Shown: positions 32,994-42,148, numbered from the stretch's first letter. The stretch is DNA of 64,000 nt from Clostridia bacterium (GCA_017541305.1 JAFXZJ010000025.1:44834-108833), one strand, 5' to 3'. The notes: generated by a model from the sequence alone, not told the origin. Made by a program: numbers and translations.

Positions 32994-33022
32994 TTGACAA
33001 GCGCGCCTCTTAATGATATCCT
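32994..33022 (+). promoter_or_regulatory. Promoter of the CpsB-like gene
   Basis: Exact TTGACA (32994-32999), 17-nt spacer, TATCCT (33017-33022). Confidence 0.55.
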
Positions 33023-33049
33023 TTTTGCGGAAAACGAGGCTTAAAGCAA

Positions 33050-33784
33050 ATGATCGATATTCACTGTCACATAATACCCGGCGTTGACGACGGCTCGGAG
33101 GACGCCGCCGAGTCGATCGCGATGGGCGAGAACGCCCAAGCCTGCGGAGTGACCGACATTATCGTCACCCCGCACTGCAACATACCCGGAGAATACGGCA
33201 ATTACCGCGGCGAAGGCTATGAGAGGGCCTTTGCCCGTCTTTGCGGGCTTTTTGAGCGGAACGATATCTCTGTGCGCCTTCACCGCGGCATGGAGGTTTT
33301 CGGCACCGACGACGTGCCCGAGCTTCTTGACATGAAGCGCATAATGACGCTTGCCGATTCGCGCTATATGCTCATCGAGTTCCCGTTCGACGACGACATG
33401 TGGCGCGTGCGCGACGTGCTGTCGGCGCTGTTAAGGCGCGGCGTGACGCCCATAGTTGCCCATCCGGAAAGGTATTACGCCGTCAATGACGACGTGGGCT
33501 TTGCGCTTGACTGGGCGGATATGGGCTGCCTTCTGCAGCTGAACCGCACGAGCCTCTTGGGGCCCCTCGCCTCGCCCGAGGCGAAAACTTCGCGCAAGCT
33601 TCTGGATCTCGGCGCGGCGCATTTTATCGCCACCGACGCGCACGGCGTTTTCGCAAGGACTGCCGGCCTTGCCGACGTATACGAGTTCGTGTCGAAGCGG
33701 TATTCGAAGGAGTGGGCCGAGCTGCTGATGGCCGAGAACCCGAGGAGGGTGATAAACGACAAGCGCGTGCTGCGGCTGCCTTAG
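33050..33784 (+). CDS. CpsB/YwqE-type PHP-domain protein tyrosine phosphatase
   Basis: 244 residues, PHP metal-dependent fold. Metal-binding motifs: DIHCHIIPGVDDGS at the N-terminus, TPHCN near residue 41, GMEV, AHPERY near 136 and TDAHG near 195. This family removes phosphate from tyrosine kinases that steer capsule or exopolysaccharide export. The usual kinase partners and export genes are not adjacent, so a general phosphoesterase role is also possible. A CGAGG element stands nine nt before the ATG. Confidence 0.87.
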   Translation: MIDIHCHIIPGVDDGSEDAAESIAMGENAQACGVTDIIVTPHCNIPGEYGNYRGEGYERAFARLCGLFERNDISVRLHRGMEVFGTDDVPELLDMKRIMTLADSRYMLIEFPFDDDMWRVRDVLSALLRRGVTPIVAHPERYYAVNDDVGFALDWADMGCLLQLNRTSLLGPLASPEAKTSRKLLDLGAAHFIATDAHGVFARTAGLADVYEFVSKRYSKEWAELLMAENPRRVINDKRVLRLP

Positions 33785-33946
33785 CTGCATTTAGTACGCA
33801 CTTATCAATTCGTCAACGTCCAACACTTCGCTCCGATATGCTCTTCATGAGTTGATGTTCCAAAGTCTTCAGCAATTACTTGCCTTCAAAAGCTAACAAA
33901 TTCAAAAAATGCATGAAATAAAGTTTGGAAATATCATATTTAGTTC
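33785..33946. other. AT-rich intergenic stretch, no gene seen
   Basis: 162 nt of clearly lower GC than its surroundings, leading into the secreted-protein block. No ORF with a ribosome site and no terminator recognised after the CpsB-like gene. Confidence 0.5.
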
Positions 33947-33975
33947 TTGACATTAATCGTTCGATATAATATAAT
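33947..33975 (+). promoter_or_regulatory. Promoter of the secreted-protein block
   Basis: Exact TTGACA (33947-33952) and TATAAT (33970-33975), 17 nt apart. The palindrome ATCGTTCGAT (33956-33965) sits in the spacer and could be an operator. Confidence 0.8.
33954..33967 (+). repeat. Direct repeat, left copy, flanking the secreted-protein block
   Basis: TAATCGTTCGATAT, identical to 34677-34690. Similarity extends upstream: both copies are preceded by TTGAC with one extra base in the left copy. The core is itself an inverted repeat (ATCG-TT-CGAT). Confidence 0.75.
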
Positions 33976-33997
33976 AAGAAAAAAGGAGGAATTAATT

Positions 33998-34444
33998 ATG
34001 AAACGTGTCCTTTGTTTGTTTTTGAGTTTGGTCTTCTTGGTTTGTTTTGTCGGATCTGCTGCTGCTGCCGACGGATTTGCCGGTCAGTATCACGAAATAG
34101 AATGTGCTGGTCATGATGAGGCTGAGCCTTCTTCATCTCGGTACGACTCTGACAGGATTAAACGTAAAACGTTTACCCATCCACTCCAGGATATAAACGG
34201 AGCGCCCGTTGCTGTTATGACTGTGACTGTTGTTGGTATGTATTCTCAGGTGGATCACTATTGCAGCATGCAAAGCTTAAGCTGTTCCATTACCGGAACA
34301 TATTCAAGCCTGTTTTCCCATGGTCATTCTATCTCAGGTGAATATGCTTATCTTACCATTTATTTCAATGGTACTGCATGTTTATTATTTACTTATAGGA
34401 TTTATGAGAACGGAACCATTACAGAATCCGTCTCATATTATTGA
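33998..34444 (+). CDS. 148-residue secreted protein, unknown function
   Basis: Signal peptide MKRVLCLFLSLVFLVCFVGS then AAAADG, cut site likely after AAA. The mature part (about 125 residues) is Ser/Tyr-rich with beta-strand character (VAVMTVTVVGMYS, YAYLTIYFNG, LLFTYRIYENG) and four Cys-containing positions, two close together (HYCSMQSLSC). No family recognised. AAAGGAGGA stands eight nt before the ATG. Base composition is lower in GC than neighbours, a sign of transfer. Followed by a lipoprotein gene in the same transcript. Confidence 0.75.
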   Translation: MKRVLCLFLSLVFLVCFVGSAAAADGFAGQYHEIECAGHDEAEPSSSRYDSDRIKRKTFTHPLQDINGAPVAVMTVTVVGMYSQVDHYCSMQSLSCSITGTYSSLFSHGHSISGEYAYLTIYFNGTACLLFTYRIYENGTITESVSYY

Positions 34445-34455
34445 GGATGGTTTAA

Positions 34456-34674
34456 ATGAAAACGAAGCTTCTCATTCTTTTGTCGGTATGCGCGTTGTTT
34501 TTAGCAGGCTGCAGCGACAGACAGCCCGGCGGCAGTTCGGAGGATCCCGCCCTCCCGACTGAATATAACAACGTTGTCAATACCACTGCCCCCACGGAGC
34601 GTGCTCAGTTCGGTCGCAGCTCGACAATTGTTCTTCCGTTCCCTGTAGCAGACACCCCTAAGCCCAGTGATTGA
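34456..34674 (+). CDS. 72-residue lipoprotein
   Basis: Signal sequence MKTKLLILLSVCALFLAGCS with a good lipobox (LAGC), then a polar Ser/Pro/Thr-rich tail of about 50 residues without structure cues. GAGGATGG precedes the ATG; 11 nt separate it from the secreted-protein stop. Likely surface anchored. Whether it holds the secreted partner or is an immunity-type protein is unknown. Confidence 0.75.
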   Translation: MKTKLLILLSVCALFLAGCSDRQPGGSSEDPALPTEYNNVVNTTAPTERAQFGRSSTIVLPFPVADTPKPSD

Positions 34675-34676
34675 CG

Positions 34677-34690
34677 TAATCGTTCGATAT
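34677..34690 (+). repeat. Direct repeat, right copy, flanking the secreted-protein block
   Basis: TAATCGTTCGATAT immediately after the lipoprotein stop codon, preceded by TTGACG. No -10 lies at the proper distance, so this copy is not itself a promoter. Confidence 0.75.
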
Positions 34691-34698
34691 GCTGTTTT

Positions 34699-34736
34699 CA
34701 GCCAATGAGGTTCGCCTCATTGGCTGTTAAATTTTT
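34699..34736 (+). terminator. Terminator of the secreted-protein block
   Basis: Perfect 12-bp stem CAGCCAATGAGG/CCTCATTGGCTG with a stable TTCG loop, then TTAAATTTTT. Confidence 0.92.
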
Positions 34737-34869
34737 AAGCCTCTTATTGAAGTTCTTGCGGTTCCGGTGAAATGCCCGCAATATATTGTTCTTCGCCCCG
34801 GCATCCGCGGGATTTCTTCCTAAACTTATGATATAATAGGCACAAATATTTTTGATCGGACGGTACTGC

Positions 34870-36678
34870 ATGGAAAAAGCGATAAATACTCAGCCCCCGC
34901 GCGGATTCAAGCGCTACGCGGGCTGCGTCAGGGGCTACTGGCTGCCCACGATACTCACCCCGTTTTTCATGATATTCGAAGTCGCACTGGAGGTAGTGAT
35001 ACCTCTTTTGATGGCTGCGATCGTCGACGGAGGCCTCTACGCGAGGGAGGATTTCCTCCTGCGCTCGGTGATCCCCGCGGAGCTCAGGACGGGCTCCATG
35101 GAGCTCATATTCACCCTGGGCGGGCTGATGGTGCTTGCGGCGCTCCTGTCGCTCGGCTGCGGAATGCTCGGCGCCAGGACGGCGGCGGTGGCCTCGATGG
35201 GCTTTTCGAAAAACCTGCGCCGCGCGATATTCGACAAGATCCAGTCCTTTTCGTTTGCCAACACGGATAAGTTCTCCACCTCATCGCTCATAGTCAGGAC
35301 TACCACCGACGTGACGATGATACAGAACGTGTTCCAGCAGATCATAAGGATATTCGTCCGCGCGCCTATGATGATGGTGTTTGCGGCCGTAATGGCGTTC
35401 AACATCAATTCCGAGCTTTCGTGGATATTCGTCATTGCGATCCCCTTCCTTGCCGCCTCGATGGTGATACTCGTCAAGACGGGCCATCCGCGCTTTATGA
35501 AGATGCTGAAAAAGACCGACGCGATGAACACCTCGGTACAGGAAAACCTTATCGCGATGCGCGTTGTAAAGGCGTTCGTGCGCGAGGACTATGAGAAGGA
35601 AAAGTTCCACAACTCGGTAGAGGATCTGAAAAAGGCCCAGGTGCACGCACAGAAGATATTCACTTTCGCAAGCCCAATACAGCTTATCATCATGTGGACC
35701 TGCACGATAATCCTGCTGGCCCTCGGCGGCATGAGGATAATCGAATACAAGGCCTTCGGCCCCGGCGAGCTGACCAGCCTTATGACCTATACCACCCAGA
35801 TAATAAGCTCGCTTGCCATGGTAAGCTTCATAATAGTTTCGCTCGCAATGGCAAAGGCGTCCGTCACCCGCATAAACGAGGTGCTTGACGAGGAGCTTGA
35901 CATAATCGGCACGGATTCCGACCTGAAGGTGGAAAACGGCAATATCGAATTCAGAAACGTCGATTTCAGCTATACCGGCGATCCCGAAAACCTCACGCTT
36001 TCGGGCATCGACTTTAAGATACGCTCCGGCGAGACCATAGGCATAGTCGGCGGCACGGGCGAGGGCAAATCGACCCTTGTGCAGCTAATACCGCGCTTCT
36101 ATGACGTGCTCTCGGGCGAGGTGCTCATAGCGGGGCACAACGTGAAGGAGTATTCCCTTTACGAGCTGCGCGAGGGCGTTTCGATGGTGCTGCAGAAGAA
36201 CATGCTCTTCTCGGGCTCCATAAAGGACAACCTGCGCTGGGGCGATCCCAACGCCACCGACGAGGAGATAATCGAGGCCTGCAAGATGGCCTGTGCGCAC
36301 GACTTTATAATGCGCATGGAAAACGGCTATGATTCCGACCTGGGTCAGGGCGGCTGCAACGTATCCGGCGGTCAGAAGCAGCGCCTGTGCATTGCGCGCG
36401 CGCTCCTGAAAAAGCCTAAGATACTTATACTCGACGATTCCACATCCGCCGTAGATACCGCGACGGATGAAAAGATACGCCAGGCGTTCCGCGAATACAT
36501 ACCCGGCACGACCAAGCTGATAATAGCGCAGCGCATAGCCTCCATCATGAACAGCGACCGCATAATCGTCATGGACGAGGGCAAGGTCGTGGACGTCGGC
36601 ACGCACGACGAGCTGATGGGAAGGAGCGTTATCTACAGAGAGGTATACGAATCCCAGATGGAAGGAGGCGAAGAATAA
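34870..36678 (+). CDS. ABC exporter half-transporter with degenerate ATP site
   Basis: 602 residues: a six-helix type IV exporter membrane domain (residues about 15-330) and a nucleotide-binding domain. Walker A GGTGEGKST (about 393-401) and signature VSGGQ (about 497) are normal. Walker B ILILDDSTS has Asp where the catalytic Glu belongs, and the H-loop reads IIAQRIAS with Gln for His. This is the degenerate half of a heterodimer. ATG 34870 is used; a TTG six codons earlier is possible. A TATAAT with extended -10 lies at 34832-34837. Confidence 0.92.
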   Translation: MEKAINTQPPRGFKRYAGCVRGYWLPTILTPFFMIFEVALEVVIPLLMAAIVDGGLYAREDFLLRSVIPAELRTGSMELIFTLGGLMVLAALLSLGCGMLGARTAAVASMGFSKNLRRAIFDKIQSFSFANTDKFSTSSLIVRTTTDVTMIQNVFQQIIRIFVRAPMMMVFAAVMAFNINSELSWIFVIAIPFLAASMVILVKTGHPRFMKMLKKTDAMNTSVQENLIAMRVVKAFVREDYEKEKFHNSVEDLKKAQVHAQKIFTFASPIQLIIMWTCTIILLALGGMRIIEYKAFGPGELTSLMTYTTQIISSLAMVSFIIVSLAMAKASVTRINEVLDEELDIIGTDSDLKVENGNIEFRNVDFSYTGDPENLTLSGIDFKIRSGETIGIVGGTGEGKSTLVQLIPRFYDVLSGEVLIAGHNVKEYSLYELREGVSMVLQKNMLFSGSIKDNLRWGDPNATDEEIIEACKMACAHDFIMRMENGYDSDLGQGGCNVSGGQKQRLCIARALLKKPKILILDDSTSAVDTATDEKIRQAFREYIPGTTKLIIAQRIASIMNSDRIIVMDEGKVVDVGTHDELMGRSVIYREVYESQMEGGEE

Positions 36679-38600
36679 TGGCCCGTCAATCCGACATTAT
36701 GATGAAGCACAAGGGCAAGCGCAAGCCCGACAATTTCTTCAAGACCATAGGCCGTCTTCTCTCCTATTACAAGAACTGCAAATGGGCGCTCATAGGCGCT
36801 TTGGCATTCATACTGCTCTATGCGGCGACCACCATTGCCGCGGGCTATATGCTGGATCCCCTCGTCAAGGTGCTCGAAGGCGCGCTTGACGACACCGCGG
36901 GCATCCATATGCAGGAGCAGACCGCCAAATACACCGCGCTGCTCATATACATGGCGCTGCTTTACTTTGGCGGCGCGGCGACCAACTATGGGCTCAACCG
37001 CCTCATGCTCCAGTGCACCGCCGTCGTTATGGCAAAGCTCAGGACCGATCTTTTCGACAAGATGCAGGAGCTGCCCGTGGGCTTCTTCGATTCCCACACC
37101 CACGGCGAGCTGATGAGCTATTTCACCAACGACGTTGACGCCATTCGCGAAATGCTGAATCACAGCATAACGCAGATGCTCATATCCACTTTCTCACTCA
37201 TAGGAGTGGTCGTGGCGATGGTATCGCTCTCCGCCCCGCTCTTCCTCATAGTGCTCATACTCGGCACCCTGGTCGTGCTCATCACCAAATTCATCGCGTC
37301 CAGGTCCGGCAGGAACTTTGTGCATCAGCAGATGGCGCTGGCCAAGGTCAACGGCTATATCGAGGAAATGATGGAGGGTCAGCGCGTGGTCAAGGCCTTC
37401 AATCACGAGGCTAAGATAATGGAGGACTTCGACGTTATGAACGAGGAGCTGCGTCACGTTGCGACAAGGGCGAACACCCTTGCCTCCATAATGGGCCCCA
37501 TCATGAACAACCTTTCGCACATATTCTACGCACTGACCACCACCATCGGCGTGCTCTTTGCCGTGAACGGCGAGCTGATACAGCGTCTCTCTCAAAACTC
37601 CGATTTCGATTGGCAGGCGATAGGCGTTGAGGGCTCGGTGCTCGTCACCTTCCTGTCCTTCATACGCCAGTTCTCCAACCGCGTTTCCGAGATCAGCCAG
37701 CAGTTCAATTACATACTCCTTGCCCTTGCGGGCGCCGAGCGCGTATTCAAGCTGATGGATATGGAGCCCGAGATAGACGATGGCTGCGTCACGCTTGAGA
37801 CCAAGCCCGACGGCTCCAAGGTGTGGAGCTATATCGACAAGGAAGGCCGCAGCATAGAGGTGCCCCTGGTGGGCAGGATCGAGCTGCACGACGTTGATTT
37901 CAGCTATGACGGCACGAAGCTTGTGCTTGAGGACGTAAACGTTTACGCCAAAAAGGGCCAGAAGATTGCCTTCGTAGGCTCCACGGGCGCGGGCAAGACG
38001 ACCATCATCAACCTTATAAACCGCTTCTATGACGTTGTGGACGGCGAGATAACCTATGACGGCATCGATATCCGCAACATCAAGAAGGACGATCTGCGCG
38101 GCACGCTGGGCATGGTGCTTCAGGATACGCACCTTTTCACCGGCTCCGTTATGGACAACATACGCTACGGCAAGCTGGACGCCACCGATGAGGAGTGCAT
38201 CGAGGCCGCCAAGATCGCCAACGCGCACTACTTCATTTCGCATCTGCCGGAGGGCTATAACACCATGCTCTATTCCGACGGCGCGAATCTTTCTCAGGGC
38301 CAGCGTCAGCTGATCGCCATTGCGCGAGCGGCAGTCGCCTCCCCCGTGGTTCTCATACTCGACGAGGCGACGAGCTCCATCGATACCCGTACCGAGAAAC
38401 TGATCGAGTCCGGCATGGATAAGCTGATGGAGGGCCGCACGGTGTTCGTGATCGCGCACAGGCTGTCGACCGTGCGCAACTCCAACGCTATAATGGTCCT
38501 GGAGCACGGCAAAATAATCGAGCGCGGCGACCACGACGATCTGCTGCGCCAGCAGGGCAAGTATTATCAGCTCTATACCGGCGCGTTTGAGCTGTCATAA
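36678..38600 (+). CDS. ABC exporter half-transporter, catalytically canonical partner
   Basis: 640 residues, overlapping the first half by 1 nt (TAATG). Membrane domain about 25-345. Walker A GSTGAGKTT (about 433), Walker B LILDEATSS with the catalytic Glu, and H-loop VIAHRLST are complete. Its signature is LSQGQ instead of LSGGQ, which faces the degenerate Walker site of the partner. An internal insertion of about 20 residues (TKPDGSKVWSYIDKEG) precedes the nucleotide domain. Substrate unknown: drug, lipid or peptide export. Confidence 0.93.
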   Translation: MARQSDIMMKHKGKRKPDNFFKTIGRLLSYYKNCKWALIGALAFILLYAATTIAAGYMLDPLVKVLEGALDDTAGIHMQEQTAKYTALLIYMALLYFGGAATNYGLNRLMLQCTAVVMAKLRTDLFDKMQELPVGFFDSHTHGELMSYFTNDVDAIREMLNHSITQMLISTFSLIGVVVAMVSLSAPLFLIVLILGTLVVLITKFIASRSGRNFVHQQMALAKVNGYIEEMMEGQRVVKAFNHEAKIMEDFDVMNEELRHVATRANTLASIMGPIMNNLSHIFYALTTTIGVLFAVNGELIQRLSQNSDFDWQAIGVEGSVLVTFLSFIRQFSNRVSEISQQFNYILLALAGAERVFKLMDMEPEIDDGCVTLETKPDGSKVWSYIDKEGRSIEVPLVGRIELHDVDFSYDGTKLVLEDVNVYAKKGQKIAFVGSTGAGKTTIINLINRFYDVVDGEITYDGIDIRNIKKDDLRGTLGMVLQDTHLFTGSVMDNIRYGKLDATDEECIEAAKIANAHYFISHLPEGYNTMLYSDGANLSQGQRQLIAIARAAVASPVVLILDEATSSIDTRTEKLIESGMDKLMEGRTVFVIAHRLSTVRNSNAIMVLEHGKIIERGDHDDLLRQQGKYYQLYTGAFELS

Positions 38601-38609
38601 GGCATTGTT

Positions 38610-39275
38610 ATGATCACTATTGACGAATTCCCCACGATCTCAACAAAGGAGCAGCTTGAGGCGCTCGTAAACGAGATAGGGTTCCTGCCTTTCTTCACAA
38701 GCGTGATCCCCGGCTTTTCACTGCGCGATCACGTCGATCCCGCGGTGTGGTTCACCGACGACGCCGAGGGCCCCTGGGAATGGAAGGCCGACGTGGGCGT
38801 TTACGGCAAGCTCTTCCGCGGCAAAGCGGTGTTCATGAGCCCCGAATGGTATGCGATACTCGCCTGCTACCGCCGCGACGGATATGATTACGAGGGCATG
38901 TATGAGGACGGCTTTCTGCCTCACGACGCGCTTGCGGTGATGGCGGAGCTTGAGAAGGAAAGCGTTATAAGCACCGATCTGCGCGCCCGCGTTGGGCTGA
39001 ATTACAAGGATTCGGGCTTTGACAAGCTCATTAATCTTCTGCAGATGAAATGCTTCGTGATACCCACGAGCTTTGAGTACACGTTCGACACCAAGGGCAA
39101 CCGCTATGGCTGGGGGCTTGCGCGGTACACCCTGTCCGACAGGAAGTACGGCGCGCTCATAGAGGCCGCAGAAGCGCGTATGAAGCCCGCTGAGGCGAAG
39201 GAAGCGCTTATCAAGCAAGTGATGCGCATCTGCCCCGGCGCGACCGCAAAGCTTGCGGAAAGGCTTATAAAGTAA
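38610..39275 (+). CDS. AlkZ-related protein of unknown function
   Basis: 221 residues. The stretch VDPAVWFTDDAEGPWEWK, then KLFRGKAVFMSPEWYAIL, and FEYTFDTKGNRYGWGLARY is a pattern of hypothetical proteins that I associate with AlkZ-related winged-helix proteins in Clostridia; assignment is tentative. No signal peptide or membrane helix. It starts 9 nt after the ABC exporter, in the same transcript, with a strong terminator after it. Confidence 0.6.
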   Translation: MITIDEFPTISTKEQLEALVNEIGFLPFFTSVIPGFSLRDHVDPAVWFTDDAEGPWEWKADVGVYGKLFRGKAVFMSPEWYAILACYRRDGYDYEGMYEDGFLPHDALAVMAELEKESVISTDLRARVGLNYKDSGFDKLINLLQMKCFVIPTSFEYTFDTKGNRYGWGLARYTLSDRKYGALIEAAEARMKPAEAKEALIKQVMRICPGATAKLAERLIK

Positions 39276-39280
39276 TTTAA

Positions 39281-39306
39281 AAGAGGCCCAGGCGGCCTCT
39301 TTTTTT
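39281..39306 (+). terminator. Terminator of the ABC exporter operon
   Basis: 8-bp stem AAGAGGCC/GGCCTCTT with loop CAGGC and a run of seven T. Confidence 0.9.
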
Positions 39307-39314
39307 GCTTGAAT

Positions 39315-39599
39315 TTACCAGACCTCGTCCCGCAGATTCTGCATGTTCTGCTTGGCGGCGCTTACCTCCTGCTGCTGCGCCTGCTTGGTCGGATAGAGGT
39401 TCCTGCTCTGCATCTCGTTGAATATGCAGAACTGATCGTTTGCGCACTCGGACATGTGCCGGGTGAGTATCTCCCTCAGCTCTCGGCTGGCGGTCTCGGT
39501 GACGTTGCCTGCGTAATCCTTGGCCATATCCTTCTCGGTGTGGAGGAGGTCGGTCAAAAGCTCTCTTTCGGTCAGATTCTGATTGTTCATTTCGTTCAT
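39315..39599 (-). CDS. Spore coat protein, CotF family
   Basis: 94 residues of helical, Gln/Glu/Asn-rich sequence: LTERELLTDLLHTEKDMAKDYAGNVTETAS, then RHMSECANDQFCIFNEM and YPTKQAQQQEV. Matches the coat F domain of small ferritin-like helical coat proteins. Follows its paralogue 14 nt downstream on the same strand. Confidence 0.82.
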   Translation of the reverse strand: MNEMNNQNLTERELLTDLLHTEKDMAKDYAGNVTETASRELREILTRHMSECANDQFCIFNEMQSRNLYPTKQAQQQEVSAAKQNMQNLRDEVW

Positions 39600-39613
39600 T
39601 GTAGGCTCCTTTG

Positions 39614-39850
39614 TCAGTTTCGTGAATCGAGATAGTTCCTCAGTGTTTCAAAGTGCTGCCTGTGGTGCTCGGCGTGGGTCGAGGCCATCGACTTCAGCGC
39701 CTGATCCTGGAACCTCGATTCATACACCCTGCACTTCTTGTAAGCGAGCGCCTCGGCATACATCTCGTCCTGCACCGTGCCCAGATCCTTCGTGTCGATG
39801 GAGCCCCGGTCGTTCTCCATGAACCACGGCTTATTGTTGTTGTTCTGCAT
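39614..39850 (-). CDS. CotF-related small coat protein
   Basis: 78 residues: MQNNNNKPWFMENDRGSID then helices EMYAEALAYKKCRVYESRFQ and THAEHHRQHFETLRNYL. Shares length and helical pattern with the second half of the neighbouring CotF protein; CotF-like pairs are usual in Clostridia. AAAGGAGG precedes the ATG. Expected expression in the mother cell; no promoter could be assigned with confidence. Confidence 0.75.
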   Translation of the reverse strand: MQNNNNKPWFMENDRGSIDTKDLGTVQDEMYAEALAYKKCRVYESRFQDQALKSMASTHAEHHRQHFETLRNYLDSRN

Positions 39851-39907
39851 AAGTGCCTCCTTTAATTTGGTGTAGGCATAGTTTGCTTCAAAAAACAGAA
39901 AGTATGC

Positions 39908-39948
39908 AAAAAAAGCCCGGAAAGCAATCTGCTTTTCGGGCTTTGGTG
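39908..39948 (-). terminator. Terminator at the end of the ribosomal superoperon
   Basis: AAAGCCCGGAAAGC/GCTTTTCGGGCTTT with one internal wobble, loop AATCT, and seven T on the minus side. It follows the rplQ stop. Confidence 0.88.
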
Positions 39949-39959
39949 CTTATTCAGCT

Positions 39960-40448
39960 TCAGATGAGCTCGATAAGAGCCATCTCAGCGGCGTCACCAC
40001 GACGGGGACCAAGCTTCATGATGCGGGTGTAACCGCCGTTCTTGCCGTCGTACTTGGGAGCGATCTCGTTGAAGAGCTTCTCAACAACGGGATGATTCGC
40101 AGCGGTGCGCTTCTCGAAGTCGGCCTTGGACTCCTTGTGCTGCTTTACCTCGGTGATGTTGTAGAGGTAAGCCATGATCTGCCTTCTCGCATGGAGCTTG
40201 GAGGGCTTATCGATCTTCTTCTCTACTTCGATCTCCTGCTGCTTATCGTTCATCGACTTCTTGGTGACAGTCTCTGTATTCTTATACTCAGCCACAGCGG
40301 TCGAGATGAGCTTCTCAACAATGGGACGGAGCTCCTTGGCGCGGGTCTCGGTGGTAACGAGCTTGCCGTTCCAAAGAAGAGCGGTCGCCATATTGCGGAA
40401 CATAGCATCACGCTGATCGGTGGGCTTGTTGAGCTTACGGTTAGGCAT
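39960..40448 (-). CDS. rplQ: 50S ribosomal protein L17
   Basis: 162 residues, longer than the roughly 120 of B. subtilis L17. Conserved ends are [20 protein letters not shown] and [20 protein letters not shown]. The extra length is a Lys/Glu-rich insertion of about 30 residues at 54-84 ([16 protein letters not shown]), placed before LHARRQ. Last gene of the superoperon. Confidence 0.96.
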   Translation of the reverse strand: MPNRKLNKPTDQRDAMFRNMATALLWNGKLVTTETRAKELRPIVEKLISTAVAEYKNTETVTKKSMNDKQQEIEVEKKIDKPSKLHARRQIMAYLYNITEVKQHKESKADFEKRTAANHPVVEKLFNEIAPKYDGKNGGYTRIMKLGPRRGDAAEMALIELI

Positions 40449-40488
40449 AACTTTTTCCTCCTATATTAGTTGCCGTTGGGCATTACAG

Positions 40489-41433
40489 TTATTCGTCGCT
40501 TTCTCTGAGGGAAAGCCCCAGGGCGGCCAGCTTCTGCTGGACTTCCTCAAGGGACTTACGACCAAGGTTGCGAACCTTCATCATCTCCTCCTCATTGCGC
40601 TCGACCAGCTCCGCAACGGAGTTGATGCCGGCACGCTTGAGGCAGTTATAGCTCCTGACGGAGAGATCCAGCTCCTCAATGGGGGTTTCGAGCAGCTTGG
40701 ACTTGTCGTCCGCGCTCTTATCCTCAAAGATGTTCTCACGCTGGCTGTCCTCGGTGAGATTGATGAAGAGGCTCAAATGCTCGGTCATTATGTTGGCTGC
40801 CTTGGAGACAGCTTCCTCGGGACGGATAGCGCCGGAGGTCCAAACCTCGAGTGTGAGCTGATCGAAGTCGGTGGTGTTGCCGACTCGCGTATCGTCAACA
40901 CGGAAGTTGACCTTGGTGATCGGTGTGAAAATGGAATCAACGGCTATTTCACCGATGGGCATTCCGGGCTTTTTGTTCTTGTCGGCCGAAACGTAGCCTC
41001 GCCCCTGATCAAGATTGATCTCCATATAGAGGCGGGCGTTCTCGCCCAAAGTTGCAATGTGCAGATCGGGATTGACTATTTCAACATCGGCGTCTGCCAT
41101 GATATCGCCTGCCTTGACCTCGCCTTCGCCCGTGGCGTCAATAATGACGCGCCTGGCGCCCTCGCCGAAGATCTTGGTGCGAAGCTCCTTGATGTTAAGG
41201 ATGATTTCGGTAACATCTTCCTTAACGCCCTCAATGGTTGAGAACTCATGGAGCACGCCATCGATCTTAACGGAGGTTGCAGCGACGCCGGGAAGTGAGC
41301 TCAGGAGCACACGACGCAGACAGTTGCCGAGGGTGGTGCCGAAGCCGCGCTCCAAGGGCTTGACTTCGAACCTGCCATATCTTTCGGTCAGCTCAACGCA
41401 CTCAATTTTGGGTCTTTCAATTTCCAACATCAA
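40489..41433 (-). CDS. rpoA: DNA-directed RNA polymerase subunit alpha
   Basis: 314 residues. N-terminal assembly domain with [20 protein letters not shown], a linker, and the C-terminal DNA/activator-binding domain ([19 protein letters not shown], then [14 protein letters not shown]). Usual length. It separates rpsD and rplQ as in other Clostridia. Confidence 0.98.
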   Translation of the reverse strand: MMLEIERPKIECVELTERYGRFEVKPLERGFGTTLGNCLRRVLLSSLPGVAATSVKIDGVLHEFSTIEGVKEDVTEIILNIKELRTKIFGEGARRVIIDATGEGEVKAGDIMADADVEIVNPDLHIATLGENARLYMEINLDQGRGYVSADKNKKPGMPIGEIAVDSIFTPITKVNFRVDDTRVGNTTDFDQLTLEVWTSGAIRPEEAVSKAANIMTEHLSLFINLTEDSQRENIFEDKSADDKSKLLETPIEELDLSVRSYNCLKRAGINSVAELVERNEEEMMKVRNLGRKSLEEVQQKLAALGLSLRESDE

Positions 41434-41504
41434 ACTCTCCCCTCTCTTTCATTAAGCGTTCAGGGTAAGCCTTTGCAAAACAAAGGCATATGGGTTTCAA
41501 TTCA

Positions 41505-42134
41505 TTACCTGGAATAGAACTCAACAATGAGATGCTCCTCAATGATGACATCGATATCGTCGCGCTCGGGCATTGCAATAACGGTACCCTTGAGGTTCTC
41601 AGCGTCCAGACTCAGCCACTTGGGCATCTTGCCGTCCGCGCCCTGCTCACGGATCGCTTTGAAGCACTCCATGTCACGGCTGCTGTTGCGAACAGAGATG
41701 ACCTGACCGGGCTTAACGATGTAGGAGGGAATGTCGACCTTCTTGCCGTCAACGGTGATGTGACCATGAACAACGAGCTGGCGGGCCTGCGCACGGCTTG
41801 CGCCGAAAGCGAGACGGTAAACCACGTTGTCAAGCCTGCGCTCACAAAGAGCGAGGAGGTTGTCACCGGTTACGCCATGCATATTGGTGGCCATTTCATA
41901 ATACTTCCTGAACTGGGACTCAAGCACGCCGTACATCCTGCGGACCTTCTGCTTCTCACGAAGCTGGATACCGTAGTTGGACTGCTTGCGCTGACGAGCC
42001 TGACCATGCTGTCCGGGAGGGGTGGAACGCTTTGTAAATGCGCACTTTGCGCTGTAGCAGCGGTCGCCCTTGAGGAAAAGCTTGCAGCCTTCCCTGCGGC
42101 ACTGCCTGCAAACGGAATCAGTATATCTTGCCAT
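41505..42134 (-). CDS. rpsD: 30S ribosomal protein S4
   Basis: 209 residues, zinc-binding (C+) form with C9-x2-C12 and C26-x4-C31. S4 nucleates 30S assembly and in many bacteria represses the alpha operon. ATG 42134 follows AGGAGG; the frame extends 15 codons upstream but without a ribosome site. Confidence 0.97.
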   Translation of the reverse strand: MARYTDSVCRQCRREGCKLFLKGDRCYSAKCAFTKRSTPPGQHGQARQRKQSNYGIQLREKQKVRRMYGVLESQFRKYYEMATNMHGVTGDNLLALCERRLDNVVYRLAFGASRAQARQLVVHGHITVDGKKVDIPSYIVKPGQVISVRNSSRDMECFKAIREQGADGKMPKWLSLDAENLKGTVIAMPERDDIDVIIEEHLIVEFYSR

Positions 42135-42148
42135 AATCGTTTGCCTCC

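Noticed and set aside
33785-33946. Toxin-antitoxin pair next to the secreted block
   Set aside because: No paired short ORFs with ribosome sites; the genes have signal peptides instead.
34671-34700. Second promoter at the right copy of the direct repeat
   Set aside because: TTGACG is present but no -10 lies 16-18 nt downstream.
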